Origin: Sympetrum striolatum
Lineage: Eukaryota > Arthropoda > Insecta > Odonata > Libellulidae
Length of the DNA stretch: 64,000 nucleotides
Assembly: GCA_947579665.1 (NCBI GenBank)
Contig: OX388351.1
Span: forward strand, 51,220,939-51,284,938
Direction of reading: 5' to 3'
Numbering within the stretch: position 1 is the stretch's first letter; every line of letters starts with the position of its first letter. The notes below the pieces were generated by a model. The model saw only the letters and a list, made by a program, of their open reading frames with translations. It did no database searches and was not told where the DNA came from. Both the position numbers and the translations under genes were made by a program. Of the stretch, positions 10,601 to 25,600 are shown in pieces.

Positions 10601-13600
10601 CTAGTCATTGCATTATTGGATCTTTTACCCTAAACAATACTGTACATTTTTCACTCATTTCAATTGAATCCTGTTTATTCTAGACAATGCTGACATTGAA
10701 GAAGCAAGGCACATTTTTGAAGCCAACTTCAGTCACATATATTTTGTCCTCTATGAAAGCTTCATCAATGCCGAGGCCACTCTCAAGCAGCGAGGTAAGT
10801 CAATTTAAAAATGATGTACTGAGATTTTTAATACCTGATAAAATTATTTCTGAATTCAATGGAAATTATTTGCTACTGCATCAAGTTTCAGGTTCCATTT
10901 CATGGCATATATCAGACTCTTTATTTTTCACGTTGTGATAGAGTTATGATTATGTTTTTTTTTTATTGTAAGGTTTATAATTTACTTGCATCTTAGTCAT
11001 CTCCATGAAGTTGTGTCAGTATCTGCATATATAATGCTTAAAATAATTCATTTTGAATAATGCTTCATTTAAGGATATTTTATGCTAACACTGAAATGAA
11101 AATATTCCTTCGAAATGTTAGTAATAGTACTAGATTTTTATGTTTTAAATGTTGGCATATTTATGTTGTGTGAATAAAGCAACATTCACTTGCCTATTTA
11201 TGGGGCATATCTTCACATCTTTGAAATTAAATTACAATCATATGTTATTAAAAAGTGCCTCATAAAAGTAGGGGCAAATGTTCTTTCTCATTTCATATTT
11301 TTAGATTGATCATCTTTAATGTACTTTAAGCATCCTACAACTTCAAGTCGTACTGCCCAATAGTTTAGAGTTTCCTCAATATTATAGTTTGGAGTAACCC
11401 TCCTTGCTCAATTTTGTTCCCGGATTTTTACTCGATATTAATCTATGAGTACAGATATAGCTCTTTTCCTAATTCCTGCTAAGCTTCAGTTGTAAAAAAT
11501 TCTGAAAAATCTAACCAAATTCTTTCCATTAAAATTCAATTACTTTTTTAATAATTTTCCCTAACTACCTTGCAGATGCTATAAAATAATTGAACCATAA
11601 AAATTTCATTAAAATATGTTATATTGTTTGTTTTGCAAAAGCAAGCAATCAAAATTTTATGATGATTTTCACTCATTTGTTTGCACCACTGCTAAACCAA
11701 AAAAAGGTCATCAGAAACTTCATCACCACCTAAGGCGCAAAAAGTAATGTGATATTAGGTTAACTCTGATGAGGAATAGAACATTTCCATCTTTGTGTGA
11801 TTCCTCACTACTCAGTTGTTATTCCCTGGCCTTGGTTTCATAGAAGTACTTAGCATTTTAGTCTATCTACACCGTTGTTCTCGGTCTGAATCGTGACTAT
11901 GGTAGGATTATTTATCATACCCCAATTTACAAATTTACCATTGAACATAAGAATATGATGAAGGATAGGTTTTTAATCGGAAATGTTCTCTCTATCACAG
12001 AGGCTACAAAATCAATTATTTATTCTGTGTACTTGTCACATGAGGACAATAATTATGAAAGTAACTGTTGTGTGATGAAACTCATATTCAAGGAGGATTG
12101 TTACATTTTGCTTACAGCATATTACCTTAAGCCAAGACCCTATTAGTAGGTTTATCTATTTATTTTGTTATAAGTTTCCCATTCAAGAAGTAAGTAGTTA
12201 TTAAAAACTCTAACTAGTAGAATATCATATTCGTTGCTCAGAAATATATGCCTTGTCTTCTGTGTTTCACACCTTAATGGTGTCTGATTGGATTGTGGAA
12301 AGGAAAAAATTCCTTGGTTCATTTTGTAAAAGCATTTTAACCATACACATTTTACTCTATACACTATTGAAGCAAGCCAAGCTCTAAAATTTATTATATT
12401 CAAGATTTTATAATTTCTTCTTACTGTGTGTTACTGTTATCAATGTTGAGTGTTATGGTTTTCTTTCATTATCATTTTATTTCTCCTTGAAACATTTCAT
12501 TGAAATTTTTTGATTTTGCTTCTTTTTAATAAAAGCTATATTTATTGAATTTAATTCTTTTAAGAAAGTAATTTGTGTAATGGGACAGTCATAGGCTGTT
12601 CATCCTCAACTAATCCCAATAGAATGAATGCAACCTGGAAAACATTTTTTTCTTTTCTAATTGCCTTTAGGATTTCTGCGTGTCTTAATTCTATAATAAC
12701 TAACAAACTGTGACAATAGTTCCAAAAGTAGAAAATGATAAATTTCATCAATTTATATTATTATTAGTAGTAGTAATTATGCTTATATTTTAATTTTTGT
12801 AATGGCCTGATGTTTCTAAGATTACATGAAACATTTGTTTATTGTGATTTATTAGGGTAGTTCCTTCTGTGTCTCAGATTGCTGCAGATCATTTTAGAGT
12901 TCATTTGTATTTCCCAATTAACTATTGTACTGGATTATTTATAGCTTTTGGCAATGGCATCTTAATTCTCATACCCTAGTGTGATACATTAATCAATTTT
13001 AATTATCTCTAAAAGCATTTTTAATAAATTTATTTGCTGCCTTGCTCCTTCTAATTTTGATCTTGTAAATGTTCTATTATATTTCAAGATAGTAATAATA
13101 GCACATAACTATGTACATAACAATGCAAAAAATTGTTGATAATCTTATTGTGATGTAAGGGCTTACATTGCCTTAGATTATGACATATTTAACTCTGAAA
13201 ACAAATAATCGTTAATATATAATACGGCACAGTGATAAATTTATCAAAAAGAGTCCAGGTAAAATATTTGAGCTACCTAAAATTTAAATAAAAAATATCT
13301 TAGAAAGGATTGAAAAATACCTAATAAACCTATAATTGACATACTTTTTTACGTTTAAGAACATACCTTGTTTTAATTGTTTTATTGATACTCAAACAAT
13401 CATAAACTATACAAATTAATGATGTACCGATTGACAGCTCACAATCTTTCTCTTGATTAATGTGTTGCATCAGCCAAAGGATCAGCAAGTGGTCACAAAA
13501 TGTACAAATTTTGTACAAGATGTATTTGTTGGTTGCCAGAACGGGTAAATGCAAAGAGCAGGATGAATAAGGGGCCTAGTTCACATTTTGTGTCACCTGA

Positions 13601-16600
13601 TTAGTGTTTGAGAAGTTTATGCTGTCAAACTTAATCCTTATAATAATTATCTTGGAAAGTTCGAATTAACCAAAAATTATTTTTCTGTTTATGGATTTGT
13701 AGTAATAATAAGAAGTCATATTTGATTCATAGTTATGTTTGCCTTTATCTTTTATGTCTGTGGTGTCACTTAATTGTCAGATTAGTTTGATTTAGTTATA
13801 TTTTTAAACAAAGCAGGTAAAGTTTACTATTTTGCAATAAAAGCAAATACTTTAAGGAGAGATATTTTAATACACTTATCTGTATCCCACCATCCTCTTT
13901 TTACTATTGGTAGAAAACTAATTATCCGATTCATCCCATTTTCTTCTTTGAATTTGTAGCTTTTATGCACTTTGAGTAGTCAGGTGAAATGAAGCAATGA
14001 ACATTCTGAAACTTAAATATAATCTATTATCTTTTTAGGCGTAGGAATTTGTCATCTTTGAATACTGCTTCTATTAAGTATCAAACAATTGTACAGTTCT
14101 TCCATTTGAATATTATCATAGACATATATGTCAGTAGTCATTCTTCTTATTTGAAATGTAAGGAAAATAGTAATTTAACTCTCTTTTCATTGGGGGTGTC
14201 GTTTGTTTACAGAGCTGCCTTTCCATCTTGGTAAGTAAAGAATTGTAGAAGGATATTTTCCATATCTTCTAATTTCAGTAGTCTTTAGTCATTATATTAA
14301 CACAGCTACCTTTAGCCCTATTTCCATAGCAGCTATATATTACAGCCTACACAGCTGGATAACATACCATTATTGCATGATAGGAATGCAAAATTGGTGA
14401 AGGGCTCTTGTGGTGAATGGTATCAATGCATTATATTTTCCATCTTTCTGTTTTAATGAAACTCATTTCTTGTAGTTACAATTCATACTGGTTTTAGGTC
14501 TTGTTCCTTTACAAGGTTGCTTGTTTAATACTCCTTAATGTGGATTAACTACCTTATTTTTCCTTATACTGCATTATGTTCTATAATTTGTAGTGTTATC
14601 CATATATTTTCACTATGGTCATTTTGGATTTTGGTTGCTAGGGCACTTCTTGCTGAATATATTTCTACCTTTTTAATTTATGAAACCCTGTTTTAACTTA
14701 AATTTACTTTAGTTATCCCTTTTTTGTTAGAACTATTGAGGAATCGTTAAAGATGTTTGCATAAACTGTATAAGTGGCCTATCGTTTAATTCTGTTATTT
14801 TATTAATAGCCATGTTATGAATGTATCCTCAAGTATATGAATATTCCAAAAAGTCATACCAAGTTTTTCTTTATTTCATACGATTTTATTGAATGCTGAC
14901 AATATCGCAAGATTACACAACATATAGCAAAATGTATGTTACTTGATATTGTTGCAGAAGAAAAGGCGAATAGAACATATTAGTAATTGATATTAGAGTT
15001 CATGCAAAACAGTTCTACTCACAAATCACTGGAATGTCTGTGCATTTCTAATCTTATTACATAAAATTGTATGATTGATTTTTATATGGATCTAGAATTT
15101 TGAGGAAGTTGTGAAACAGAGTTGGGTATTTATAATTATATATTATTGGATATTATGTAATTGGACTGAGTTTTAAAGATGTCCAAATTCTATATCATTG
15201 ATTCATTATGAGTTTAAATTTCATCTCTAGGATCTTCCATCTTTTATCTTCCATCTCGATAGGATCAATCCATAAGAATGTTGAAAAATCTAAATCATGT
15301 GGGTTACCAAAAAGCATGGAGATTCCTAATCAAACTTATTTTAATTTTAAGTATTAATTGACTATCATAATTATAAAATTCATCAGTATCACTGTCTAAA
15401 AAAAAATTAAATATGTCACTCCAAAGTGAAGTGCTTGTAAAAGAAAGTGTTTGATATTGGAATCATCTGTTATTAAGCACTAAAATTAGGCATTCCTGAT
15501 GTTCCCTGCTCTTAAATAATTCCCCTTTTTATTTACAGCTAAAATAACCACAGATTTATGTGATGCAATTTTTGACGCATTACAGTTTCTCTCTAAAATC
15601 ACGTAGTTGCATGTGTTGGATTTTGGTCAGCATGATAATTGAAAATACACACCAGACTATTTCTCATAGATGTAACTTTCCTGTAAAATTAAAAGATATA
15701 AGTTGGTTGATATTCTGTATATTTATTTATCTGTTGGATTATTTACTCAGAAATATATTCAGTCACAATTCAGGGAAAAAGTATTGATATTTACAAGTAT
15801 GTTGGTATCCAAGTATACTTTTAATAATGATGGAAAATATTTTTCTTGTTGATTTTATTGCTAGTGTAAGGTAAAATGATGTAATTAATATTTTGGAGAA
15901 AAGAGGATCATCTTGTTCCTTTCTATGTAGCTAAATCTTCATTTGGAGTAAATATTTAGCTTAACCTGTATTTAGAATAGAATTTAACTCCAAATTATTG
16001 GTGAAATTAAATTAAGTGAAAAAATACAGGTCATCCAGATTTTTTTCTTAAATTCTGGAGAATGTTAATTAAATATATGAGATGCAATGCAGTTTTTTTA
16101 TCATAAAACAGATTTCCTATTTTTACTTGGGAAGATTATATATACTACAAGTTAACAACTTTCAGTATCTGATTCAATATATTTTGTTTGCTGGTTTGAG
16201 TTATGATTCATTTGGCTAATTTACCAATTAAAAGCCTACAAAATGAATATTAGTTTACTTTTGGAGTATTCTTTTAATTGGATATCAATTAACGGAGGCA
16301 TTGGATTTTGTGGATTAATTTCAAGTTAGTCCTTCATTAATTGTTGGCTGAAATTGTAAAATGTTGTTGTAATTAGTGTGATTATTTTAATAAAGTGCTA
16401 TCATCGTCTTTTAGTATCCTGTTCTAAGAGTTGTTTCTGTAGCTATTTGATTCTCATTGAAATATTTATAGTTATTTAAACAATTAATGGATTCCTTTCT
16501 AAAGCAAATTTTATCCATTTTGAAACCTTCATTTCCATCTCGATATTTAAAATTTTGTACTTATTTATATTGTTCTATATGTTTTATTCAATATTTTCAT

Positions 16601-19600
16601 CTTTTCAGTTTTTGTACTAAATGTAATGTTTAGTTTACCATAGTTAGCGGTAGACTTTATGCTTTTTCAAAGTATGACAATGGCTATAATGTAATAAGAT
16701 TTTTTATTACTTGCTATCAATTTATTGTAGTTCCTTATTATGTATATTTACCATATAATTTCTGATAATACCAACATCATCATGTTTTTTAGGAAGCTTT
16801 TGTTGATTTATTAATTTGATTTTGGTTATTTCATTGAAGTCATGGCTATCAAATGTTAATTTAATTTTTATAATTACCTGGTCTACTTCATTTTACATTA
16901 TTCCATTTCAATTGTGAAGTTTTTTCTTTCATTAAATTGTCATGCATAAGGAAATCAAATCAGGAAAGAAAGGGATAAATTAGTTGTAAATCCTTCAATA
17001 TCTTAATGTGTTGTTCATGCTGAGCTTTTTGAATGTTTGTTAGCATGATTGAAGTGTATAAATTGGCAACATTGGTGTTTAAAGCCATGAAAAAGTGAGA
17101 TTTATTCATCCAGATTGCTTGTTGCTGGAGCTAAAACTGATCGAATATGTAGGATACTTTGCTAATAAGTTTCCTTGCCTGCTGCATCTGTGAAATCATT
17201 GAGTGGAGCTTTCTGTTTTGGTGTGTGGTTCTCCATGCAGAAAACCTTCTTCTTTCTGTTGGTGGCATTCGTGTTCATCCTTTCTCCCACTCAATGGTTT
17301 GCTTTGGGAGTTTGGGTTAGGTTAGGCCTTCATAAGTTCAATGAGCAGATGATATAAAGATTGATAATCCATTGACAGTGCACAAAGCACATCGGGAGGA
17401 GGTTGACTGTGCGCTTGCAATGCTCGAACGAGTATTTGTCCTACTTCCCGAGCTGATCGGAAGAAGATGGCAGTGCCACAGTCTGACTCGTATAATGTAC
17501 AAACTTCTGCATCCAGGGAACTCTTGGAAACTTCGTCGAGATGCTACAAGGTAAGTGTTATTCTCTTTGAAGAAGTAGTTTTATACAGTGGAATTTGTAA
17601 ATTTAACCTTGAAGGGATCAGTTAAAAAATTTAAATTATCCATAAAATTAAATTTGAGAAGTTTTCCTACAAAGGTTCATCGTTCATTATACCGAAACAA
17701 ATGCTTGTATATTTATTTTAAGTTATGTATTCATTTATTCATTCATTACAAGTAGAGCCCAGTTACAATGATTGCCTATTGTTAAAAGTATCAATAATAA
17801 TTATTATAGTGTATTTAATTAACAAAATAACATACTTATGTCACTCTTATCACAATACATCCAGTATACCTATGTATTAAGAAATATCATAATTACTATG
17901 TGCACCTGTATATATATTAAGAACCTTTATGTTTACATGTAATTCACCAACAGTTATTAAAAGATTTGTTATGTAGAAAAAAGAAATCAAATTTATATAA
18001 ATTCAACTAAAGTTAGATTATGAAAAATAAAAATAATAAATAAAACAAAACATACTAAATGATTTTTCTTAAGTCACATCCAAAGCAATTATAAGTAAAT
18101 ATCTTTCTTTGTATGTTTTATTGAAAATCAAGTCATTGTAAATTATAAAAAACGATTAAATTGTATGTTGCTACCACATTGTTAAATTAGTGAATTCAGG
18201 CAAAAACTATGTTCACAGTGTCTCTAAAATGTGGGAGATTTTTACTTGCTTCTTCTATTAAATTCTCTCTGTAAATATGTTTCATTCTGGTTGATGTTAT
18301 AAAATAGTGAAATCACTTTATCTTGGTTCTAAAAGGTCGAATTGATCAAAAATAAAATTGAATTAATCACTATTATTTCATACTTTTTGGATACACAATG
18401 CTATGGACAAGGAAAAACTTTGAATAAAAAAATATTTTAATTTATCCATGTTCAACTGTATCTGCATTTTATCTATTCAATTAATGGGTTCCTTGAAATA
18501 AATTAAATAGTGAATAAATGTGTTGTTTATTAGCTCCGTGGCAGTGCCATAATTCATCTCTTGTTGTGTCCGAGAATACAAAACAAAAAACCTGTCAGGC
18601 AGCAGAGGTTAAGTTTGCAAGAAGCATTCTATAATTGTTTATGTAAACCTGTGTGCTGCAGCACACTTTAAATAAACTTAATAATAATTATAGTATCAAA
18701 AGGTAAAATATTTAATATATTTTTTAAGTAATTCTTTGTTTGATGGTAGTTTATAATAAAAATATTTATCTTTCTGAACTCATTTCATTATATTGGAAAT
18801 TTCTAAGTCTCTGCATTCTAAGTATATTTAGTAATGGGATGGGATTTAACGGCCAAGAATGATTTTGAGTACGTGCAGTTAACATTTTGTGTTCTCTTCT
18901 AGATTATTCCTCTTGTGGTATCAGGCACTTGGGGAAAGAGCTCCAGATTCTTTGCACAACATGTTTGCCTCCCTTGTGCCAGGATTTCCTCAGTATTCTA
19001 TTGAAACTCTGAACCCATCCATGTATAGTATGGGAACTACTGATGCTACTCGAGGTAATTTCAGTATTTGTTAATGATGCCACATAATAGTATTGTCATT
19101 ACTTATTATTACATCATACATTTTATGATACATTATAATACCAAAGGTTTTTGGAGGGGTTTCCCTCACGTCCTTGGGTGAATGCCAGACAGATTGTAAT
19201 TTTATATCCCCATCAACTGTTGCCCCCTGGTATTAATACCAACTTGCAGCGTTTAGATTAAATAAATAAATATTTTTTGAAATGATTGTTGACATATCAT
19301 TGTAGATGTCGTTTCAAGGTTGAAGAAACATCCTGTAGATGTTGTTTCAAGGTTGTTCAAAATTCATATTTTACCTATAACTAATTCACAGCGCTGTGTT
19401 TTTTATAATAATACATATGTTTATTTTATATTTATTTTTTATATTTATTTATTTTTTATTTATGCATGTTTGCATTTTATGTAGTACTGTTTATTGCATC
19501 ATTGCATAGAATATTGTTTTAATTAATTCTTTTATAAGTTATCATTGCCACCTGTCTGTACAACTAACTTTGGTGATATTGTGCAATAAATAAATTCTTC

Positions 19601-22600
19601 TTTTTCTCTTAATTTCTTGTTTAAATTTTCAGGCTGTCCAGTGAGCGTGGTAGAGATACATCCCCTCCTTCCCCCTCAAAGTGGTGAGAAGCAGCCAGAT
19701 GACCTAACACGCTTCTTTCTAGATCTCCTTCTTGAATATATGGTTTCAGAGGTAAGCTATATTTTATGTTAAAAATGAAGTCCTTCTGCTGATGAATGCT
19801 AGGGAATCAATCAATAAATATCCCAAAAAAGCTAATTTTTGGCTCTGTGAAAACTGGGAGAAAGTCAAACAATTCAAATTATTGAAAAAAATATTCTGCT
19901 CTTATTTTTAATTTAAGCATGTGGTGATAAAATTATTCTTAGAGTGTGGTGTCAATACTTTGAGACAATACAATGCATAAAATGAAAACCAAACATTGAA
20001 TAACATGTGAAGTCAAAGTATAAAATTTCCAACCGTATATGTAAGGACAGAACCTCAACTAGGAACCTGAAGATCAAAACTTAAATGTCTGCCTAATACG
20101 ATTTTGGATGCTATGACCATCTTCTAAGGCAACTTGTTAGTGTCATCTCATCTGTGTGTTATGGTACACTTACTTTAATTGTGCTCATTTTATATTGGTT
20201 TACCTTGGTTCTTTGATTGTAATCGCTGCAAAGAGTTTACTAAAGCAAACAAAATTTAGTCAAGTATGAGTCAACAGTATTTAATCAATTCTTAAATTTC
20301 ATTAAGTATGGTGATAGGACTTTCAGCTAATTAAAATAAACCCTTGATATTTTTAAATGTATTCTATCTGGTAGTTTAATTGCCATTGCTTAAAATCACA
20401 CAATTTTGTATTAAAATTTAATTTTTTTGAATTCAGTAGAAGAGATGCATGAATTATATTTAGGAGAATTGCCATATATCTTGTCTGGAGTGATGATAAT
20501 TTGCTCAAGTCATTGATTCAGTGAAAGATTTCAGAACAAAATTGGAACTGGAGAGAATTTTAAAATTTGGGCTGAAGCAAACTTTGTATATGATGGATCA
20601 ATGTTTGTTGATAACTGGTCAATATTGCAGTAAATTGAGAGAGGTATTTAAATAAATTTAAGTATTACGTTGTTTGTTAAACTTCAAAAATGTTGTTTTA
20701 AATTGTGAAGTATAATAATGTGTGATATTTGTTTTATGTTTTGTTTGAATTATGCATATAATTATTGTGATATTTTATTTTGAAATTTGGTTGATATTTC
20801 CTTTGTGGCTGTGCCATTTTGTCTTTCCTGGGAAATTTTTCATTGGATTTTCAGTGAAAAACAAATATTTTGACAGGCATGTAATATTTTAAGCTGTTAA
20901 ATTAGAAATAATTGAATTTATGGTAACCTTGGCTTGATTTGTAGTAACCCTTTGTCATTCATTTAAATTTTTTGATGCCACGGAAAATATAATTCCAGAT
21001 CCTGACAAATTGTCACCCAAAATAATACAAATACATACATTTCATTGTGCGAATGATTGTCTCATACGTCTAAAAGGTTGGTTATTTAAAGTATTAAAAA
21101 TTTTAGTGTTAATTATCTCTTAGGTAGAATATGATAATAATTTTCTACATGCCTAGTTACCTATGAACAATCCATTTCAGAAATGGTCATCCTCATGTCT
21201 TCTGAAATATTTTGAAAATTAATTCTTGTTTGTTTCTTATTTCTGACAGATCACTAAAATAGAGTGGGAAGATAAAGCAAAGCAGCAACCAAAATGTTTT
21301 AGCTTCCTTTTAGAAAGGTTTAAACAGTATTATTTGCCACATATATTTCCCAAGTTTTCTCATACAACTAGCCTCTACAAACCAACTTTAGGTAAGTAAT
21401 TCACTTGAAATGTAATAGTTTTTGCATTATTAATTTGAAATATTTTGTAATTGAGTATCTTTGAAAAATTTTCACCTTTATGAAATTCATGTTGTACTTA
21501 AAAGATAAAAATAATGATACTATCATCTCCAGATACTCTAGTCAAAGACTGCACCATTAATTATTATATAGCAATGGATCTTCTTTTAAATAAGTTAACT
21601 ACTGATCATTTGTCTAATTTTAATAAGCTTTGACTGCACTCATAGCTTACAATTTCGAAGAGCTTCCTCATATATTCTATCTGCATAGAGTTGGTAGTTT
21701 TCAAATTAAATCAATCATTGCTATTGAGTTTCAATCTTGGGTTCAAGCATATGGCATAAATGATCTCGTCATCTGCAAATATCTTTACATTACTATCCAT
21801 GTGATTACAAAAGTCGTCAACATATACTAGTAAAAATGATAAAGTGCATATGGTATCCTGCAGCACATCCAAGGTCACTTTCTACTAGAGTGGAACTAAA
21901 ACCATCCAGTATTACTCATTGTTCCCTATCAGTAAAAAGTACAAAATCCATTTAATCACTTCTCCATTGATACTCTCAACTTTTATTTTCTGTGATAATT
22001 ATTGTCATATCACCTTATAAAATACTTTCTATCAAAATATATCGAATATGACATCCTCATATTTTCGTAAAACTTATCTGAAATGAATTAATTTGATTGA
22101 TGTTCTATCACAGATCTTCCAGAGTTGAGGCAAGCATCTCAGGGTCGTGTGGATGGAAAGAGGCGCCAGGATCCACTGGTGCCTTGCAGGGTGGCACTGG
22201 TGAAATGGGTGGCCAATTACACCCACATTGTGAAGAGGGAGGCTCCCTTGCATAGTAATTCTCACTCAGCAAGGAGGTATGAATTCATGTTTATAAATTC
22301 ATATATTGTAACTGGTTAGTTCAAGTTATCCTATATGGCTATGTGGACTTTTTTGCTAAATTATTTTCTTTGGAATATTATTCAAATCCATAAATGCAAC
22401 CATGCCCACACTTACTGTATGTTTATGATTATACTTTATTTTAAAATTTATTTTTTAGTAATGTCTCAATTTTTAACTATTGAGAAAACTTAATTTCTTG
22501 AGAGAAATTTACAGTATCATGAAATTGGTAGTTTTGGAATGATGTTCATCTGCCAATGCTAAAAATTTATCTTTGGACTCTAAAGGATTTTACATTGTTA

Positions 22601-25600
22601 ATTATGATATTGGCCCAAATATTTCTCATCTGACGCATAAATAGAATTAATTCAGCATGATTTTTGAAAATTTTTAGGATAGCAGCATAATATGCTTCAG
22701 TTTTATTTCTGTTTTAGAAATAATATCTCAGAGACCAGTAAGCTACTTCACAAGCTACATTTGTGTTATTTTTTCTTTATATTATAGTTTTTTTACTTAA
22801 CGTAATGGTATGCAACATCGAAAAACAAATTTTGATCTTTTTGTTCAATTCTACCTTATGTAACATTTGTTGGTAAAATGTAAGAGCACATATGCCCATA
22901 ATAAATTTCATTATTGTTATTTAAATTTAACTACAGTAGTTGTCCATTTTTTCTTAGCATCACCCCTGGTGAGGATACTGATCATTCCCCTGACACAGAG
23001 CTCAGGAGAGTGAGCGTCAGTCAGGTTGGGTCAGGAGTGGCAGTTAGCAACGCTCATGATGGCAATTCATCGTCATCTGCTGAAGGAGCCTCAAAACTGG
23101 GGAACAGATTGTTTGTGGATGGTCATATACAGGCTCCAGGGTATGCATCAATGATAATGATCCTCTGAAATACAGTTTATTATGCTCTAGATATCTTCTG
23201 CATTTTTCCTCTGTTTTGAAATTATATATATTTGACCTTCCATCAGTTGTGCTTAAATTCTGAACCCATAAACTCTCACATTTTATTCCTCTCTCTAGAT
23301 CTTTTTCTAGCCTAATGTCCAAAATAAGTTGGAATAATTTCATTCTCTTTTCTTTTCCACAGTTTTGATTTTGAAGGTGAATGACTCTCCTGTTACGAGG
23401 GTTGGTCGTAAAATAAGGTTCTCAGTGTTTTTTCACAGTGTAAAACATGTTTAATTCCATGAATGCATACATTTTTGGAAAGTTCAGACTTTTACCTATT
23501 TTTCTACATAGTCGCCACTGAGGTCAATGCATTATTGCATGCGTTGTACGAGCTTTTGAATGCCCGAGTCAAAAAATCTGCCGCCAAGCCACGCAGAAAC
23601 CTGAGAACCACTTCTTCCAGTTCTTCTCTGTTGCTGAAATGCGTTCCACCCAGGTGTTTCTTCATGTTAGGGAAGAGATGGTAGTCACTTGGGGCTAAGT
23701 CCGGGCTGTAGGGTGGGTGTTTGACAATACCCTATCCAAATTTTCCGCCATCCCTTCAACGCTCCTCATCATGGACGTCAGTACGCCCGTTCTTGTACTC
23801 TCTGCACCATTTGCGCACGTGTTGTACGCTCATACACATGTCTCCATAGATTTTGCATAGCTGGGAATGGATTTCTACCGGTGCAATGTTTTTTGGAGAC
23901 AGGAAACGGATCACCGAGCGCAGCTTACATCTGGCAGACGATGTGAGGGGGAGATCCATCACATACGGCTGCCAAGCCAAGACCGAGCACCGCAGGCAGC
24001 TCGCTAGGGAAGGGATTTGGAGTAAGGGAACCCAGATAAACTACAAAATTGCGGGAGCCACCGTAACAGCGCTTTTCAGGACTGTAGGGCCATGGGAACC
24101 TTATTTTACGGACAACCCTCGTATGTTATATCATTGCATTCATAGAAATCAAAGATAATTAAATTGGAAAATTTGTTGCATAATTTTATTTTGTGTACTT
24201 ATAATCTGTGAGGATTCAGCTAATGTAGAGGATAGTCTTTGGTCGAAGTTATTTACTACAAATTAGCTTTTAGAATCGGTTTTATTATTTATAAATATTT
24301 CAAAATAAATGTTTTAAATATTAGTGGTACTGGAAAATGAAAAGGGAAGGTAATTCAACAAGATTTTATCAATTTTTTTGCATCATTATTTATTGATCCA
24401 AGCTGGTATCAAATCATATCAATCCGGTAAAGTATGTATTGATGCAAAAGTTGAAGTTGAAGTTGAAGCCAGTAGAGTTAGATTCTTAAAATTCATTCAG
24501 TTTTTTGGAAATGCTTCATTTCAGTAATTGTAAGATTCAATGTGATCCTTTTTCAAATGAAGCATTTAAGGCACAAAGATGTTCTTAACATGAAGGCATC
24601 TTTCTAAGTCCTAAGGAAAAATGAAATGTCTTACAGAAGTTAATTCAGGTCTTATATTTCCTTGGAATTTTTCTTGTGTAAAGATACCCTAACCCTTTTC
24701 CTTAGCTTTGTAATATCTTTGTTTTTGAATTGTTCTCCTTTATCTGGAATGCTTATTCCTCATATTTAGGGATTCATAATTAAAGAGATGTTTCTTTTTT
24801 TGGTTTTTCAACTTTTAGAATGGAAGATCCATCTACCATTGGTGCAAGGATTGTGCGGGAAGTGCTGTATGGAAGTCGTAAAAACGTGAACTTTGTGCAT
24901 GAAGTGTATAGGCAAGCCTTCCTCTTAAATTTCACCCATTCTCCAGCAATCAGAAGGGCTATTGCTGTTTACAAGGATTGGATACAAATGAATGTACGTT
25001 CTATTTAAGATCTGAATCTTTTCATTTGTTTTATTTCATAAGTTATGTATTTATTATTAGTGTTGGAAATTTGTGATTTTTTTTTACCTGTGTTTGAATA
25101 TAAAAGACTGCCTTAATGGATTCTCTTAATGCTTAAATTTATCCTGTCTGTTTTCTCTTCGGGTATTGAATTCATTCTTTTATGAGTGTTATAAGAACTA
25201 GTACAGAAGTCAGTATAAAAAGTCATAAAATGATCCATATCTTAATTATAATACATCATGTGAACCATTTTTGTGACCATGTGGTATAAAAATACATAAC
25301 AATTGTTTACAATCTTCAGTACTTCTGCATCTGCAAACATTTGCTTTAATTACTACAAATTTTTTTTCTGTCGTAAATATTGTTCCTTGAGTTTTTTCTC
25401 CTTTTTGTTTCAACAATTATCAATGATTATCATTGCAGGTTGCTGAGGTTCCACCATTTATGCTTGAGCCCCCACCTGGTCACAGGGAAGACCAAAGCCT
25501 TTCATCATCAGAAGGATCTGGAGAAGTAATTACTTACATTAGGAATCTTAAGAATATATTATTGTGGCTTATTACTGAATTAGTTTTAATGTGAAAATGA

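Noticed and set aside
17175..17357. 60-codon frame with a hydrophobic segment just before RALGAPA1 exon 3
   Set aside because: No similarity to the RALGAPA family, and exon 2 joins exon 3 in phase without it.
21537..21544. A further TCTAGTCA octamer in RALGAPA1 intron 6
   Set aside because: About one copy per 65 kb per strand is expected by chance, and it is intronic, so it is not evidence of microRNA control.
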